In this document: positions 31,532 through 41,286 of the stretch, piece by piece | Layout of the letters: the number at the start of each line of letters is the position of its first letter | Numbering within the stretch: the stretch's first letter is position 1 | DNA from: Cohnella thailandensis | GTDB lineage: Bacteria > Bacillota > Bacilli > Paenibacillales > Paenibacillaceae | NCBI RefSeq assembly: GCF_014212135.1 | Contig: NZ_JACJVQ010000032.1 | Location: 1-64,000, forward strand | Length of the DNA stretch: 64,000 nt | Direction of reading: 5' to 3' | Notes under the pieces: generated by a model | Seen by the model: only the letters and a program-made list of their open reading frames with translations | Databases searched by the model: none | Told to the model about the DNA's origin: nothing | Position numbers and translations under genes: made by a program

Positions 31532-32540
31532 TTCGGACGAGATTGTTAAACCTGATTCATTCGAAGCGGATGAAAGGCCGCCGCTCCTGGTGCTGGTCGG
31601 TCCGACGGCCGTCGGCAAGACCGCGCTCAGCTTAAAGCTGGCGAAGGCGCTAAACGCCGAGATCATAAGCGGGGATTCGATGCAGGTGTACCGGGGAATG
31701 GATATCGGAACCGCGAAGCTTCCTATCGAAGAGCGGGAAGGCATCCCCCATCACCTGATTGACATATGCGAGCCGTCGGAGACGTTCTCCGCGGCGGACT
31801 TCCAAGCCAAGTGCGCAGAGACGATCCGAGACATCCATTCGCGCGGCAAGCTTCCTTTTATCGTAGGGGGAACCGGCCTCTATGTGGAAGCGGTCTGCTA
31901 CGGCTATCGGTTCCAAGAATACGGAAGCGACGAGGCCTTCCGGCAGCGCATGAGCGAATACGCGAAGCGATTCGGGGCGGAGGCTCTCCACGCGAAGCTC
32001 GCGGCCGTCGATCCGGCCTCCGCGGAGAAGCTTCACCCGAACGACGAAAGAAGGGTCATTCGCGCTCTCGAGGTGTTCGAGACGACGGGCCAGCCGCTAT
32101 CCGAGCTCCAAAGCCAGAGCCGGGGCGACGCCAAGCGTTCTCCGTACAAGCTGTGCCTGATCGGCCTGACGATGGAGCGGGAGAGGCTGTACGACCGCAT
32201 CAACGAACGCGTCGACCAGATGCTGGAGCAAGGGCTCGTGGAAGAAGTGAAAACCCTGATGTCCCAAGGAGTTCCCGTCTCCTCGGTTGCCCTTCAAGCT
32301 CTCGGGTACAAGGAGATCGTCGCCTATCTGACGGGAGAGCTCGATTACGAGTCGGCGGTTACGCTCCTCAAGAGAGACACCAGGCACTTCGCCAAGCGGC
32401 AGTTGTCGTGGTTCCGCCACATGAGAGAATTGCAGTGGGTCGATCTCGATACTCTTCCAAAAAACACCGAACTTTTCAAAGAGATCTGTGGTATAATAGC
32501 AGGAAAGTTTCCTTTCGATCTTGAATATACTTGTTCATAA
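31518..32540 (+). CDS. miaA: tRNA dimethylallyltransferase MiaA
   Basis: 340 residues. VLVGPTAVGKTALSLKLAKAL is the P-loop; EIISGDSMQVYRGMDIGTAK, HHLIDICEPSETFSAADF and GGTGLYVEAVCYGY are typical. It adds a dimethylallyl group to A37 of UNN-reading tRNAs, the precursor of ms2i6A. The start overlaps the upstream methyltransferase; ATG 31518 and ATG 31521 are both possible. The promoter of hfq lies inside its last 60 bases. Confidence 0.96.
   Translation: MMLNNSDEIVKPDSFEADERPPLLVLVGPTAVGKTALSLKLAKALNAEIISGDSMQVYRGMDIGTAKLPIEEREGIPHHLIDICEPSETFSAADFQAKCAETIRDIHSRGKLPFIVGGTGLYVEAVCYGYRFQEYGSDEAFRQRMSEYAKRFGAEALHAKLAAVDPASAEKLHPNDERRVIRALEVFETTGQPLSELQSQSRGDAKRSPYKLCLIGLTMERERLYDRINERVDQMLEQGLVEEVKTLMSQGVPVSSVALQALGYKEIVAYLTGELDYESAVTLLKRDTRHFAKRQLSWFRHMRELQWVDLDTLPKNTELFKEICGIIAGKFPFDLEYTCS
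32489..32497 (+). promoter_or_regulatory. Extended -10 promoter for hfq inside miaA
   Basis: TG-G-TATAAT, 71 bases before the hfq ATG. It gives hfq its own transcript besides read-through from miaA. Confidence 0.6.
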
Positions 32541-32567
32541 TCCATATGGCGATGGGGGTTACCAGTA

Positions 32568-32810
32568 ATGAATAAATCCATAAACATCCAGGATACGTTC
32601 CTGAATCAACTGCGCAAAGACAGTGTCCCTGTCACCGTGTATTTGACGAACGGCTTCCAAATCAGAGGAGTTCTGCGCGCCTTCGATAACTTCACGATTA
32701 TCGTCGACAGCGAAGGACGCCAGCAAATGATTTACAAGCACGCGATCAGCACCTTCATGCCTCAGCGCAGCATTTCTCTTCAGCAGCAGGATTCCGGTTC
32801 GGACGCCTAA
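32568..32810 (+). CDS. hfq: RNA chaperone Hfq
   Basis: 80 residues: Sm1 motif ([43 protein letters not shown]) and Sm2 motif ([12 protein letters not shown]). It forms a hexameric ring binding sRNAs and mRNAs. Its place after miaA is conserved across bacteria. GGGGG lies about 9 bases before the ATG. Confidence 0.97.
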   Translation: MNKSINIQDTFLNQLRKDSVPVTVYLTNGFQIRGVLRAFDNFTIIVDSEGRQQMIYKHAISTFMPQRSISLQQQDSGSDA

Positions 32811-32883
32811 ACCGCGCCTGCTCCAGAGGAATAATGAAACTTTTCACCCCTTGATTGCGTCTAACAGAATAGACCGGCCACTC

Positions 32884-32913
32884 GAACAACCCTTCGAAGG
32901 GTTGTTCTTCTTT
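32884..32913 (+). terminator. Terminator of hfq
   Basis: GAACAACCCTT/AAGGGTTGTTC, an 11-bp stem with a 2-base centre, followed by TTCTTT. Confidence 0.8.
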
Positions 32914-32967
32914 ATGGCGGGGTAGAGAGAGAACAAAAGAGACATCCTGGAGTAAAGGGGAGATTTC

Positions 32968-35568
32968 ATGAAATCCGCAGATCAGACACCCGGTAAACGA
33001 AGCAAATCGAACTCGCCCAAGCAAGCAGCCGGCAAAAAGAAGAAGAAACGCGGCAAGGTATGGCTTTGGCTCTTCTTCGTAGCGCTGCTAGGAGTCGTCT
33101 GTGCCGTCGTCGGATATTTGCTTGTCATTCTGAACGGGGAGAGAATCCTCAGCAGCAACGTCGACAAGCTTAACGATATGGATCAAGCATCGGTCATCGT
33201 CGATTCTTCCGGGACGGAGCTGTCCAAGCTGTACGTGTCGGGAGGCAACCGCGAGTACGTCATGATCAAGGACATTCCCGAGAAAGTGAGAGAAGCGTTC
33301 GTAGCGGTCGAGGACAAACGGTTCTACGAGCACAGCGGCATCGACCTCTGGGGCATCGGCCGGGCGCTCGTGAAGGATATTATCGCCCGCAGCGCGGTAG
33401 AAGGCGCAAGCACGATCACGCAGCAGGTGGCGAAGAATATCTTCCTGACCGCGGATAAGACTTTATTCCGGAAAGGGACAGAAGCGTCCATCGCCCTGGC
33501 GCTCGAGAATCATAAATCCAAGGACGAGATTCTGGAGCTTTATTTGAACCGAATTTACTTCGGGAAGGGACAATGGGGCATCAAGACGGCGGCGAAGTAT
33601 TACTTCGACGTGGATGACCTTAACGATCTGAAGACTTGGCAGATCGCGACGCTCGTCGGCATTCCGAAGGGACCGAACGTCTACAATCCGATCAACAACC
33701 CGGAGAAGTCGCTTGAGCGCAGAGGCGTCGTTCTGTCGTTGATGGAGGAGCAAGGCCTCATCACCGAAGCGGAGAAGCAGGAGGCGATGGCGACCGAATA
33801 CGTCCGCCCGGCTTCGGCGACAAGCAACTCGGAATATACGACCTATATCGATTATGTCGTCGACGAGGCGCAGGAAGTGACCGGTTGGGATGAAGAGAAG
33901 CTGCTGACCGGCGGCTATACGATCGTAACGACGATCAACACGGCCGCGCAGAAGGCGATGGAGAAGGAATTCGCGGACGATTCCAACTTCGAGAAGAGCG
34001 ATGACGAGACGAAAATCCAAGGCGCGATGGTCATCATGGACCAGCACGACGGCTCGCTTGTCGCCATGGTCGGCGGAAGGGACTACGAGCAGAAAGGCTG
34101 GAACCGGGTGACGAAGGCCCGGCAGCCGGGATCGTCCTTCAAGCCGATCGTCTCCTACGGTCCCGCCATCGAGACCGGCGATTACTTCCCATGGTCTATC
34201 CTTCGGGACGATAAGACCTGTTACAACAACGGCAAGTACTGCCCGACCGATTCGAACGCGAAGAAATATATCGGAGCGGTCTCGATGGCCGACGCGATCA
34301 AGGAATCGCGCAACCAGCCGGCCGTCTGGCTGTTGAACGAGATCGGGGTGAAGACGGGCGTGAACTTCGCGGCCAAGCTCGGCATCGAGCTCGGTTCGGA
34401 AGACCGCAACCTCGCGATCGCGCTCGGCGGCTTGACGAACGGGGTTTCGCCGCTGCAGATGGTTACGGCCTACAGCACCTTCGCTAACGGAGGACAGCTG
34501 CAGAAGGCGCACAGCATCTCCAAGATCACGGATTCTACCGGCGAGACGGTCTACGAATTCAAGTCCAATGCCAAGCAAGTCATCAAGGAGACGACCGCTT
34601 ATTACGTCACGGACATCATGAAGGGCGTCGTCTCCGGAGGCACCGGCACGAAGGCGAAGATCAGCGGACGGACGGTAGCGGGCAAGACGGGAACCACCCA
34701 GCTCGGCCTTCCGGGCGTATCCTCCAGCGGCAACCGCGATGTCTGGTTCGTCGGCTACACGCCGGAATGGACGGCGGCGGTCTGGATGGGGTACGACAAG
34801 ACGGATGAGAAGCATTACGTGAAGAAGAGCAGCGGCCAAGCCGCCGCCTTGTTCTCGAAGGTGATGTCGGCCGGCCTCAAGAACGTGAAGAAGCAGACGT
34901 TCCCGACACCTTCCGAAGTTCAGAAGGAGGAACCGACGGCGCCGAACGCGATCCTGGGCCTTGTCGGCGAGTATAACAGCCAGGACGTGTCCGTCGAGCT
35001 GAATTGGACGGCCGTCGCCGGAGAAGGAATCACCTATAAGATTTACCGCAAGGACGACGCGGGAGCGGACTTCGCGCAGCTCGGCGAGTCGGCCGAACCT
35101 TCGTTTACCGACCTGGCGATTCTTCCGGAAGTTACGTATACGTACTACGTGACGGCCTACGACGCGAAGGAGAAGCTGGAGAGCGAGCCGTCCTCCCAGG
35201 TGACGGTCACGGTTACGACGGAGCTCGAATCGTCGCCGCCTCCGGAAGAGAGCCCTCCTCCGAGCGAGGAGCCTTCCGAGCCGCCGGTCGAGCAGCCGAC
35301 GGAGTCGCCGGGAACGAACCCCGGCGATGGCGGCGTTAATCCCGGCGATGGCGGGGTCAATCCGGTTGAACCGGGCGGCTCGGATACTCCGAGCGAAACT
35401 CCGCCTCCAAGCGAATCTCCGTCCCTGCCGGCCAACGGCGGGGATGCCGGAACCGGGAACAACGGGAACGGCATTGGCAACGGGAATGGAAATGGAAATA
35501 GCAATGGGAACGGCAATAACGGAAGCGGAGCTGCAACGGGGGTCACGGCCACCGTCGTAACTCCATGA
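32968..35568 (+). CDS. Class A penicillin-binding protein (PBP1A-like)
   Basis: 866 residues. A basic cytoplasmic tail (1-30) is followed by one membrane helix (VWLWLFFVALLGVVCAVVGYL). The glycosyltransferase domain has VEDKRFYEHSGIDLWGIGRAL and EGASTITQQVAKNIFL. The transpeptidase has S-S-F-K in PGSSFKPIV, SRN in KESRNQPAVW and KTGTT in VAGKTGTTQLG. A fibronectin type III module (about 665-760) and a Pro/Glu/Ser then Asn/Gly low-complexity tail follow. It polymerises and crosslinks peptidoglycan. The tail has short perfect repeats (GDGGVNPGDGGVNP, NGNGNG) that may vary between strains. Its own terminator follows. Confidence 0.95.
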   Translation: MKSADQTPGKRSKSNSPKQAAGKKKKKRGKVWLWLFFVALLGVVCAVVGYLLVILNGERILSSNVDKLNDMDQASVIVDSSGTELSKLYVSGGNREYVMIKDIPEKVREAFVAVEDKRFYEHSGIDLWGIGRALVKDIIARSAVEGASTITQQVAKNIFLTADKTLFRKGTEASIALALENHKSKDEILELYLNRIYFGKGQWGIKTAAKYYFDVDDLNDLKTWQIATLVGIPKGPNVYNPINNPEKSLERRGVVLSLMEEQGLITEAEKQEAMATEYVRPASATSNSEYTTYIDYVVDEAQEVTGWDEEKLLTGGYTIVTTINTAAQKAMEKEFADDSNFEKSDDETKIQGAMVIMDQHDGSLVAMVGGRDYEQKGWNRVTKARQPGSSFKPIVSYGPAIETGDYFPWSILRDDKTCYNNGKYCPTDSNAKKYIGAVSMADAIKESRNQPAVWLLNEIGVKTGVNFAAKLGIELGSEDRNLAIALGGLTNGVSPLQMVTAYSTFANGGQLQKAHSISKITDSTGETVYEFKSNAKQVIKETTAYYVTDIMKGVVSGGTGTKAKISGRTVAGKTGTTQLGLPGVSSSGNRDVWFVGYTPEWTAAVWMGYDKTDEKHYVKKSSGQAAALFSKVMSAGLKNVKKQTFPTPSEVQKEEPTAPNAILGLVGEYNSQDVSVELNWTAVAGEGITYKIYRKDDAGADFAQLGESAEPSFTDLAILPEVTYTYYVTAYDAKEKLESEPSSQVTVTVTTELESSPPPEESPPPSEEPSEPPVEQPTESPGTNPGDGGVNPGDGGVNPVEPGGSDTPSETPPPSESPSLPANGGDAGTGNNGNGIGNGNGNGNSNGNGNNGSGAATGVTATVVTP

Positions 35569-35577
35569 TGAAGCCGA

Positions 35578-35603
35578 GGGGCAAGCGTACAGCTTGTCCC
35601 TTT
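35578..35603 (+). terminator. Terminator of the PBP gene
   Basis: GGGCAAGC/GCTTGTCC stem, 5-base loop, then CTTTGCTGTT. Confidence 0.65.
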
Positions 35604-35651
35604 GCTGTTGTTATCTCTATAATAGGTTGAGATCGACAAGGAGGAATAACG

Positions 35652-36098
35652 ATGAATTGCGCAAGGATCACTACGGAAGAACAGTTGAAGCAAGCTCAAT
35701 ACGTGCGCAACGAAGTGTTCGTGAAGGAGCAGCAAGTGGACCCGGAGCTGGAATGGGACGAATACGACGCGTCTCCGGCAGCGTGCCGCCATTATTTGGC
35801 GACGGACGAGGACGGAACGCCGATCGGGGCGTCGCGTTGGAAAGAATACGAGCCGGGTATCGCCAAGCTGCAGAGAATCGCGGTGCTGAAGCCGTATCGC
35901 GGCCGCTCGGTCGGTCGATTGCTCGTGGAAGCGATGGAAGAAGGCGCTCGCCGGGAAGGGTATTCCGGCGCCGTTCTGGACGCCCAATGCTCCGCGGAAG
36001 CTTTTTATCATAAGCTCGGCTATAAAACCCTCTCTCCGGACATCTTCCTGGATGCGGGTATTCCGCATGTCCGAATGGGCAAGAACTGGGAGATATAA
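35652..36098 (+). CDS. GNAT acetyltransferase, YjcF-like
   Basis: 148 residues. YVRNEVFVKEQQVDPELEWDEYD is the start typical of the YjcF/ElaA-like branch; LQRIAVLKPYRGRSVGRLLVEAM binds acetyl-CoA; the close is DAQCSAEAFYHKLGYKTLS. Substrate unknown. AAGGAGG lies about 6 bases before the ATG. Single gene. Confidence 0.88.
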   Translation: MNCARITTEEQLKQAQYVRNEVFVKEQQVDPELEWDEYDASPAACRHYLATDEDGTPIGASRWKEYEPGIAKLQRIAVLKPYRGRSVGRLLVEAMEEGARREGYSGAVLDAQCSAEAFYHKLGYKTLSPDIFLDAGIPHVRMGKNWEI

Positions 36099-36203
36099 CT
36101 CTAAGTAACCTGCGTTCTGACAGATTAGCCTGTCGTTCACTGGTGAGTTAAGGGAACTTGTGGTAAGCTTTGTGTAAATCATTTTCCGGAGACGAAATCA
36201 GTC

Positions 36204-36764
36204 ATGAAACGTAAATTTTCAGATAGGGCGAATTGGCGCCGAATTCTCAAGAAGAGCTATGCCTGTATCCCGTACGAAGAGCCGGGCTTCAAGGGCTTTG
36301 TCACGTTATACAGAATCCATGAGCTGCGCGACCCCTTATGGAAAGAATACAACGGGCGTAGAATGTGTCTCGCGGATAAAGGTTATTTGTGGATGCAGCA
36401 TTTTCCCAGAGGCGAGCATTTCGTGGTCACGACGATGTTCGATGACAAAGGCAGAGTCGTGCAATGGTATATTGACATCTGCAAGACGCAAGGGCTGACC
36501 GATCAGCAGGTTCCTTGGTTCGACGACCTATACCTCGATATTGTCGTTCTTCCCACGGGGGAGACGCTGCTCTTGGACGAGGACGAGCTGGAAGAAGCTC
36601 TGGACGACGGCCACATCACGGCTAGGGATTCCGCCATGGCCCAGAAGACGGCGGGGCGGCTGCTCTCCCTGATCCGGCAGAAGCGATTCCCGTTCTTCGA
36701 GATGAGCCTGCACCATCGTAAGATGTTCTTGGAGCAGCTCGGCTGGGAGCAAGGGTCGAGATGA
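36204..36764 (+). CDS. DUF402 protein
   Basis: 186 residues with the DUF402 fold signature: MQHFPRGEHFVVTTMFDDKGRVVQWYIDICK, DDLYLDIVVLPTGETLLLDEDELEEALDDGHI. The family includes the nucleoside tri/diphosphatase NtdP, with conserved Asp/Glu metal ligands as in LDIVVLPTG and DEDEL. It is a divergent member, so hydrolysis of a phosphorylated nucleotide or diphosphate is likely but not certain. It overlaps the YdcF-like gene by 4 bases. Confidence 0.8.
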   Translation: MKRKFSDRANWRRILKKSYACIPYEEPGFKGFVTLYRIHELRDPLWKEYNGRRMCLADKGYLWMQHFPRGEHFVVTTMFDDKGRVVQWYIDICKTQGLTDQQVPWFDDLYLDIVVLPTGETLLLDEDELEEALDDGHITARDSAMAQKTAGRLLSLIRQKRFPFFEMSLHHRKMFLEQLGWEQGSR

Positions 36765-37441
36765 TCCTGAATATCGGCATGCAGAAGCCGTCTGCCCGTC
36801 CCCGGGGCAGAAAATACCTGAAGCGGGCCATAGGAATCGCGGCGGCAGGGGCGGCTGCGCTCGTCATCTGGTGCTTATCGTTGTTTATGATCATAAACCG
36901 GTACGAAGGCCTTCCGAAGTCGGGAACCGTGCAACCTGCGGATGTCGGAATCGTTCTTGGGGCGAAGCTGTGGCAGGACAAGCCCAGCCCGGCTCTCGAG
37001 GAAAGGTTGAATCTTGCGCTGGAGCTTTATCGCACCGGAGCGTTCGATCGTTTGATCATGTCCGGCGGCCTCGACGTGGAGGGAGACGCAACGTTGACGG
37101 AAGCGGAGGGAATGCGCGATTACCTGGTGAGCAAGGGAGTGCCCGAGGAGGCGATCCGATTGGACTCCGAATCGCACAGCACGTACGAGAACCTGCTCTT
37201 CAGCGGAAGGATCATGAAGGAAGAAGGCTGGAACCGAGCGGTAATCATTACGCATCAGTACCACGGCTCCAGAGCTCAGGATATCGCCGAGTTCCTCGAT
37301 TACGAAGACGTCCAGGTTCAAGTGGCCGATAGCAAGGTGCTCAACATGGCTTACCACCGGACAAGAGAAGTGCTCGCTTATACGAAATGGCTCGGAGAGA
37401 AGTGGTTGTTGCATGGAGGCAAGAATCCCGGAATAGATTGA
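36761..37441 (+). CDS. YdcF/SanA-family membrane protein (DUF218)
   Basis: 226 residues. An N-terminal membrane helix (about 21-45) leads to an exported DUF218 domain: DVGIVLGAKLWQDKPSPALEERL, FDRLIMSGGLD, EAEGMRDYLVSKGVPEEAI, DSESHSTYENLLFS and VIITHQYHGSRA. Relatives (ElyC, SanA, YdcF) affect envelope integrity or bind SAM; the exact function is unknown. Coupled to the DUF402 gene by a 4-base overlap. Confidence 0.88.
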   Translation: MILNIGMQKPSARPRGRKYLKRAIGIAAAGAAALVIWCLSLFMIINRYEGLPKSGTVQPADVGIVLGAKLWQDKPSPALEERLNLALELYRTGAFDRLIMSGGLDVEGDATLTEAEGMRDYLVSKGVPEEAIRLDSESHSTYENLLFSGRIMKEEGWNRAVIITHQYHGSRAQDIAEFLDYEDVQVQVADSKVLNMAYHRTREVLAYTKWLGEKWLLHGGKNPGID

Positions 37442-37490
37442 GGTAGCGGCATGGAGCAAGCAAGCGTCGGCCGACTTCAGCTAGGGCGGG

Positions 37491-38480
37491 GTGATGGCGT
37501 TGAACGTTGGCGCGAGATATTCCGAGAACGGGAACCGGGCGGAAGCCCGGCCTTCCAGGCAAATTAACGTCGTACTTAGAAATAACGATGCGGTCGGCGC
37601 TTCGGCGGCGGCCTCTTCGGAAACGGCATCGAGATCCATACCGGCGACGGGGCCATGGCTGGAATGGCAGCGGGAGCTAGACAAGATGACGGGGCTCGAC
37701 AATGTCAAAGCCCTGGTCTACGAGATCTACGCGCTGCTGCAGATCGCTCAATTCCGCAACGATGCGGGGCTGGCGAGCCAAGCTCACGTCTATCATATGA
37801 TTTTCAAGGGGAATCCGGGAACCGGCAAAACGACCGTGGCGAGGCTGCTCGCGCGGCTGTTTCAAGGAATGGGGCTGCTGAGCAAAGGGCATCTTGTCGA
37901 GGTGGAGAGGGCGGATCTGGTCGGAGAGTATATCGGACACACCGCCCAGAAGACGAGGGATTTGGTCAAACGGTCGCTCGGAGGCGTGCTGTTCATCGAC
38001 GAGGCTTACAGTCTCGCGAGGGGCGGGGAGAAGGACTTCGGGAAGGAAGCGATCGATACTCTCGTCAAGGCGATGGAAGACTATAAGAATCAATTCGTTC
38101 TTATCCTCGCAGGCTACACGATGGAGATCGATTTCTTCCTGATGACGAACCCCGGCTTGCCTTCGAGATTCCCGATCCAGATGGAATTTCCGGATTACAC
38201 GCCCGACCAGCTGATCCAGATCGCCGAAGGGATGGCGAGAGACCGGGAATATACCTGGCTTCCTCAATCCCTGCAGCGGATCCGGCAGTTGATCGTCCAG
38301 GAGCGCAACGATTCTCCGTTCCATTTCAGCAATGCCCGATTCGTGCGCAATCTTCTCGAGAGAGCGATACGGAATCAGGCGGTGCGCCTTCTGACGCAGT
38401 ATCCGGAATCGTCGCCGGGACGCCACGAGCTGATGAGCTTGAAGCCGGAGGATCTGACGGCCGACGAGAAGCGCGGATAA
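37491..38480 (+). CDS. spoVK: Stage V sporulation protein K, AAA ATPase
   Basis: 329 residues (GTG 37491 or ATG 37494). Walker A FKGNPGTGKTTVARLLARL, Walker B GGVLFIDEAYSLARG, and the CbxX/CfxQ-like DFGKEAIDTLVKAMEDYKNQFVLILAGY stretch identify SpoVK. The first 50 residues are variable. It is needed for spore maturation in Bacillus. Its place before hflX and ynbB matches B. subtilis. Confidence 0.93.
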   Translation: MMALNVGARYSENGNRAEARPSRQINVVLRNNDAVGASAAASSETASRSIPATGPWLEWQRELDKMTGLDNVKALVYEIYALLQIAQFRNDAGLASQAHVYHMIFKGNPGTGKTTVARLLARLFQGMGLLSKGHLVEVERADLVGEYIGHTAQKTRDLVKRSLGGVLFIDEAYSLARGGEKDFGKEAIDTLVKAMEDYKNQFVLILAGYTMEIDFFLMTNPGLPSRFPIQMEFPDYTPDQLIQIAEGMARDREYTWLPQSLQRIRQLIVQERNDSPFHFSNARFVRNLLERAIRNQAVRLLTQYPESSPGRHELMSLKPEDLTADEKRG

Positions 38481-38561
38481 ACGAAGCAAGCAAGACGCAA
38501 AACGCAGGACGCCGGTCTCGGCGATCCATTCCACCCCATATTGGAGGCAAAGAATCGAGCG

Positions 38562-39872
38562 ATGAGAGGCTACACATACGATACCGGCGCGGAGATTCAA
38601 GAACGGGCATTGTTGGTCAGCTTGGTGACCGACGAGACCCGCCGATCGGGCGCCGATCCGCAGCAATCGCTTGAAGAGCTTGTACAGCTCGCCGAGACGG
38701 CAGGCGTCGAGGTCGCGGGAACCGTCATGCAGAATAGGGACGTCCCCGATACCAAGTGGTTTGTCGGGAAGGGCAAGGCAATGGAGCTTAAGGAGATCGT
38801 CCTGGGGCAGGAGCTTACGACGGTCATCTTCGACCAGGAGCTGTCCGGCGCCCAGGTGCGCAACCTGGAAGAAGCCCTTGACGCGAAGATAATCGACCGT
38901 ACGCAGCTCATCCTCGACATCTTCGCCGGCAGGGCGAAGACGCGCGAAGGGATTCTGCAGGTAGAGCTCGCCCAGCTTACCTATTTGCTGCCCCGATTGT
39001 CCGGTCAGGGGAAGAATCTCTCCCGTCTCGGGGGAGGAATCGGAACGAGAGGTCCCGGAGAGACGAAGCTGGAGACCGATCGAAGGCACATTCGCAACCG
39101 GATTAGCGAGCTGAAGCGCCAGCTCGAGGGCGTTTTGGCTCACCGCAACTTACATAGGGAACGCAGGCGCAAGACCGGAGCCGTCCAAATCGCGCTTGTC
39201 GGCTATACGAATGCCGGCAAGTCGACGCTCCTGCGCCAACTGACGAAGGCGGACGTGCTGGCCGAGAACAAGCTGTTCGCGACGCTCGATCCGACCTCTC
39301 GCCAGCTTAAGTTGCCCAGCGGCAAAGAAGTGATGTTGACCGACACGGTCGGCTTTATTCAGAACCTTCCTCACGATCTGGTCGCCGCTTTCCGGGCGAC
39401 GCTGGAGGAGGCGAACGAGGCCGATCTGCTTCTCCATGTCATGGATGCTTCTTCGCCGATGCGCGATCGCCAGAGAGAAGTCGTGGAAGAGGTTCTCGGG
39501 GAGCTCGGAGCTTCCGGCAAGCCGACTCTGATGGTTTACAACAAAATCGATATATGCTCGCCGGCCGATTTGGGACTGCTGTCGGGCGGGCCGGACGCGA
39601 TGCGCGTCAGCGCGTTCGATCCGAACGACATGGAGAGGCTGCTCCAGCGCATAGAGGATAAGCTTCTAGGCAGCGTGGCCGATCTTCGCATCCCGGCTTC
39701 CCGCGGCGATCTGGCCGCACTCGCTTATCGCGTCGGCGATGTGATCTCGCAGGAGACCGAGGACGATTGGCTGCTCCTGACCGTTCGATTAAACGAGAAT
39801 GATATGGGCAAATGGGGAAGGCCTTTGATGCCGTATTTTACGGATAGCCATCACCCGCAAGGGTCTGAATAG
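38562..39872 (+). CDS. hflX: Ribosome-associated GTPase HflX
   Basis: 436 residues from ATG 38562; GGAGG is 14 bases upstream, further than usual, and a TTG at 38541 is the only alternative. The N-terminal HflX domain (WFVGKGKAMELKEI, FDQELSGAQVRNLE, DRTQLILDIFAGRAKTREG) precedes the G domain: ALVGYTNAGKSTLL (G1), DPTSRQLK (G2), DTVGFIQNLP (G3), NKIDIC (G4). HflX splits stalled or hibernating ribosomes after stress. Confidence 0.95.
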   Translation: MRGYTYDTGAEIQERALLVSLVTDETRRSGADPQQSLEELVQLAETAGVEVAGTVMQNRDVPDTKWFVGKGKAMELKEIVLGQELTTVIFDQELSGAQVRNLEEALDAKIIDRTQLILDIFAGRAKTREGILQVELAQLTYLLPRLSGQGKNLSRLGGGIGTRGPGETKLETDRRHIRNRISELKRQLEGVLAHRNLHRERRRKTGAVQIALVGYTNAGKSTLLRQLTKADVLAENKLFATLDPTSRQLKLPSGKEVMLTDTVGFIQNLPHDLVAAFRATLEEANEADLLLHVMDASSPMRDRQREVVEEVLGELGASGKPTLMVYNKIDICSPADLGLLSGGPDAMRVSAFDPNDMERLLQRIEDKLLGSVADLRIPASRGDLAALAYRVGDVISQETEDDWLLLTVRLNENDMGKWGRPLMPYFTDSHHPQGSE

Positions 39873-39896
39873 AGGGAAACGAGGATTGACCTGACG

Positions 39897-41150
39897 ATGA
39901 GTAACTGGAATGGGAATTGGGAAAGCTTCGCGAGAGATGCCGAGCTCGCGGCGAAGGAACGGCTGAACGAGGTCGATCGAATCTCGGAGAGCAATCAATG
40001 GAAAGTCATCAAGGCGTTCCAGAAGCATAGGGTGAGCGACTTCCACTTTAATTCCTCGACGGGCTATGGATATAACGACCGAGGCCGCGAGGTGCTGGAC
40101 GAGGTTTACGCGGAGGTGTTCGGGGCGGAATCGGCGATCGTTCGGCCGCATTTCGTGTCCGGAACGCATACGATCGGAATCGCTTTGTTCGGAGTGCTGA
40201 GACCGGGCGACGAGATCGTGTTCGTGACGGGCAAGCCCTACGATACCCTTCACAAGGTTCTCGGACACCCCGGGGACGGTACGGGTTCGCTCGCGGATTG
40301 GGGTGTCGGGTTTACGTTCGTGCCTCTGCTCGGGAACGGTCAAGTGGATTGGGAAGGCGTGAAAGCCGCGGTCACCCCTCGAACGAAAGTTTTCGCCATT
40401 CAGCGTTCGCGCGGATACGATTGGCGCCCTTCGTTCACGATCCAGGACATCGAGGAGATGGTCGGCAAGCTTCGATCGATCAAGGACGACGCCGTTATTT
40501 TCGCGGACAACTGCTATGGCGAATTCACGGAGGAGCGGGAACCGACGGAGATTGGCGTGGACCTGATTGCGGGCTCGCTGATCAAGAACCCGGGAGGCGG
40601 CATCGCCGCAAGCGGAGGGTACATAGCGGGCCGTAGGGATCTCGTCGAGCTGGCCGCTTATCGACTGACGGCTCCCGGCATCGGAGGCGAGGTCGGGGCG
40701 ATGCTCGGCACGACTCGCTCCATCTACCAAGGCCTGTATCTGGCGCCGCTTCTCGTCGGACAAGCGGTTAAGGGCAGCGTATTCGCGGCTTCGGCTTTCG
40801 AACGGCTTGGCTTCGAGACCCATCCGACATGGAACGATCCGCGAACCGACCTGATCCAAGCGATTCGATTCCGCTCGGCGGAACATTTGATCACATTCGT
40901 CCAAGCGGTCCAACGGGCTGCCGCCGTGGATTCTCACGTCGTGCCGGAACCTTGGGACATGCCGGGGTACGAGAACCCTGTCATCATGGCCGCCGGGACG
41001 TTCATTCAGGGGGGGAGTCTCGAGCTGTCCGCGGACGCTCCGATTCGCGAACCTTACATTGCCTTTATGCAAGGCGGCCTTACCTACGCTCATGTTAAAT
41101 TAGCGGTACGTCAAGTGATAGAGGACATGCATAGTCGAAATCTACTGTAA
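39897..41150 (+). CDS. ynbB: Methionine gamma-lyase family PLP protein YnbB
   Basis: 417 residues. A PLP-dependent enzyme of the cystathionine-lyase-like group once annotated as an aluminium-resistance protein. The PLP lysine lies in SLIKNPGGGIAASGGY, and QRSRGYDWRPSFTIQDI and FADNCYGEFTEEREPTEIG are family motifs. The reaction is unknown; C-S lyase activity is expected. Synteny hflX-ynbB-glnR-glnA matches Bacillus. Confidence 0.93.
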   Translation: MSNWNGNWESFARDAELAAKERLNEVDRISESNQWKVIKAFQKHRVSDFHFNSSTGYGYNDRGREVLDEVYAEVFGAESAIVRPHFVSGTHTIGIALFGVLRPGDEIVFVTGKPYDTLHKVLGHPGDGTGSLADWGVGFTFVPLLGNGQVDWEGVKAAVTPRTKVFAIQRSRGYDWRPSFTIQDIEEMVGKLRSIKDDAVIFADNCYGEFTEEREPTEIGVDLIAGSLIKNPGGGIAASGGYIAGRRDLVELAAYRLTAPGIGGEVGAMLGTTRSIYQGLYLAPLLVGQAVKGSVFAASAFERLGFETHPTWNDPRTDLIQAIRFRSAEHLITFVQAVQRAAAVDSHVVPEPWDMPGYENPVIMAAGTFIQGGSLELSADAPIREPYIAFMQGGLTYAHVKLAVRQVIEDMHSRNLL

Positions 41151-41212
41151 CGAAAGACGACAAGAGATCGACGGATATCGGCATCGAATTCCGTAATTAA
41201 ACCTTACATTCA

Positions 41213-41241
41213 TTGACACGTTTGTGGAATGAAGTTACAAT
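41213..41241 (+). promoter_or_regulatory. glnRA promoter with candidate GlnR box
   Basis: TTGACA (41213-41218), 17-base spacer, TACAAT (41236-41241). TGTGG-N7-TTACA (41223-41239) matches the GlnR/TnrA box TGTNA-N7-TNACA at all but one position and covers the -10, as expected for GlnR autorepression. Confidence 0.7.
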
Positions 41242-41286
41242 GGAAGTGGTTACAAATTAAAGTGTCATAATGGAAGGTTGATACGT

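Noticed and set aside
35300-35560. Tandem repeats in the PBP tail as a separate repeat locus
   Set aside because: They are in frame and encode a Pro/Asn/Gly linker typical of exported penicillin-binding proteins.
37677-41093. Antisense frames over spoVK, hflX and ynbB
   Set aside because: Same shadow pattern; no start signal or recognisable domain.
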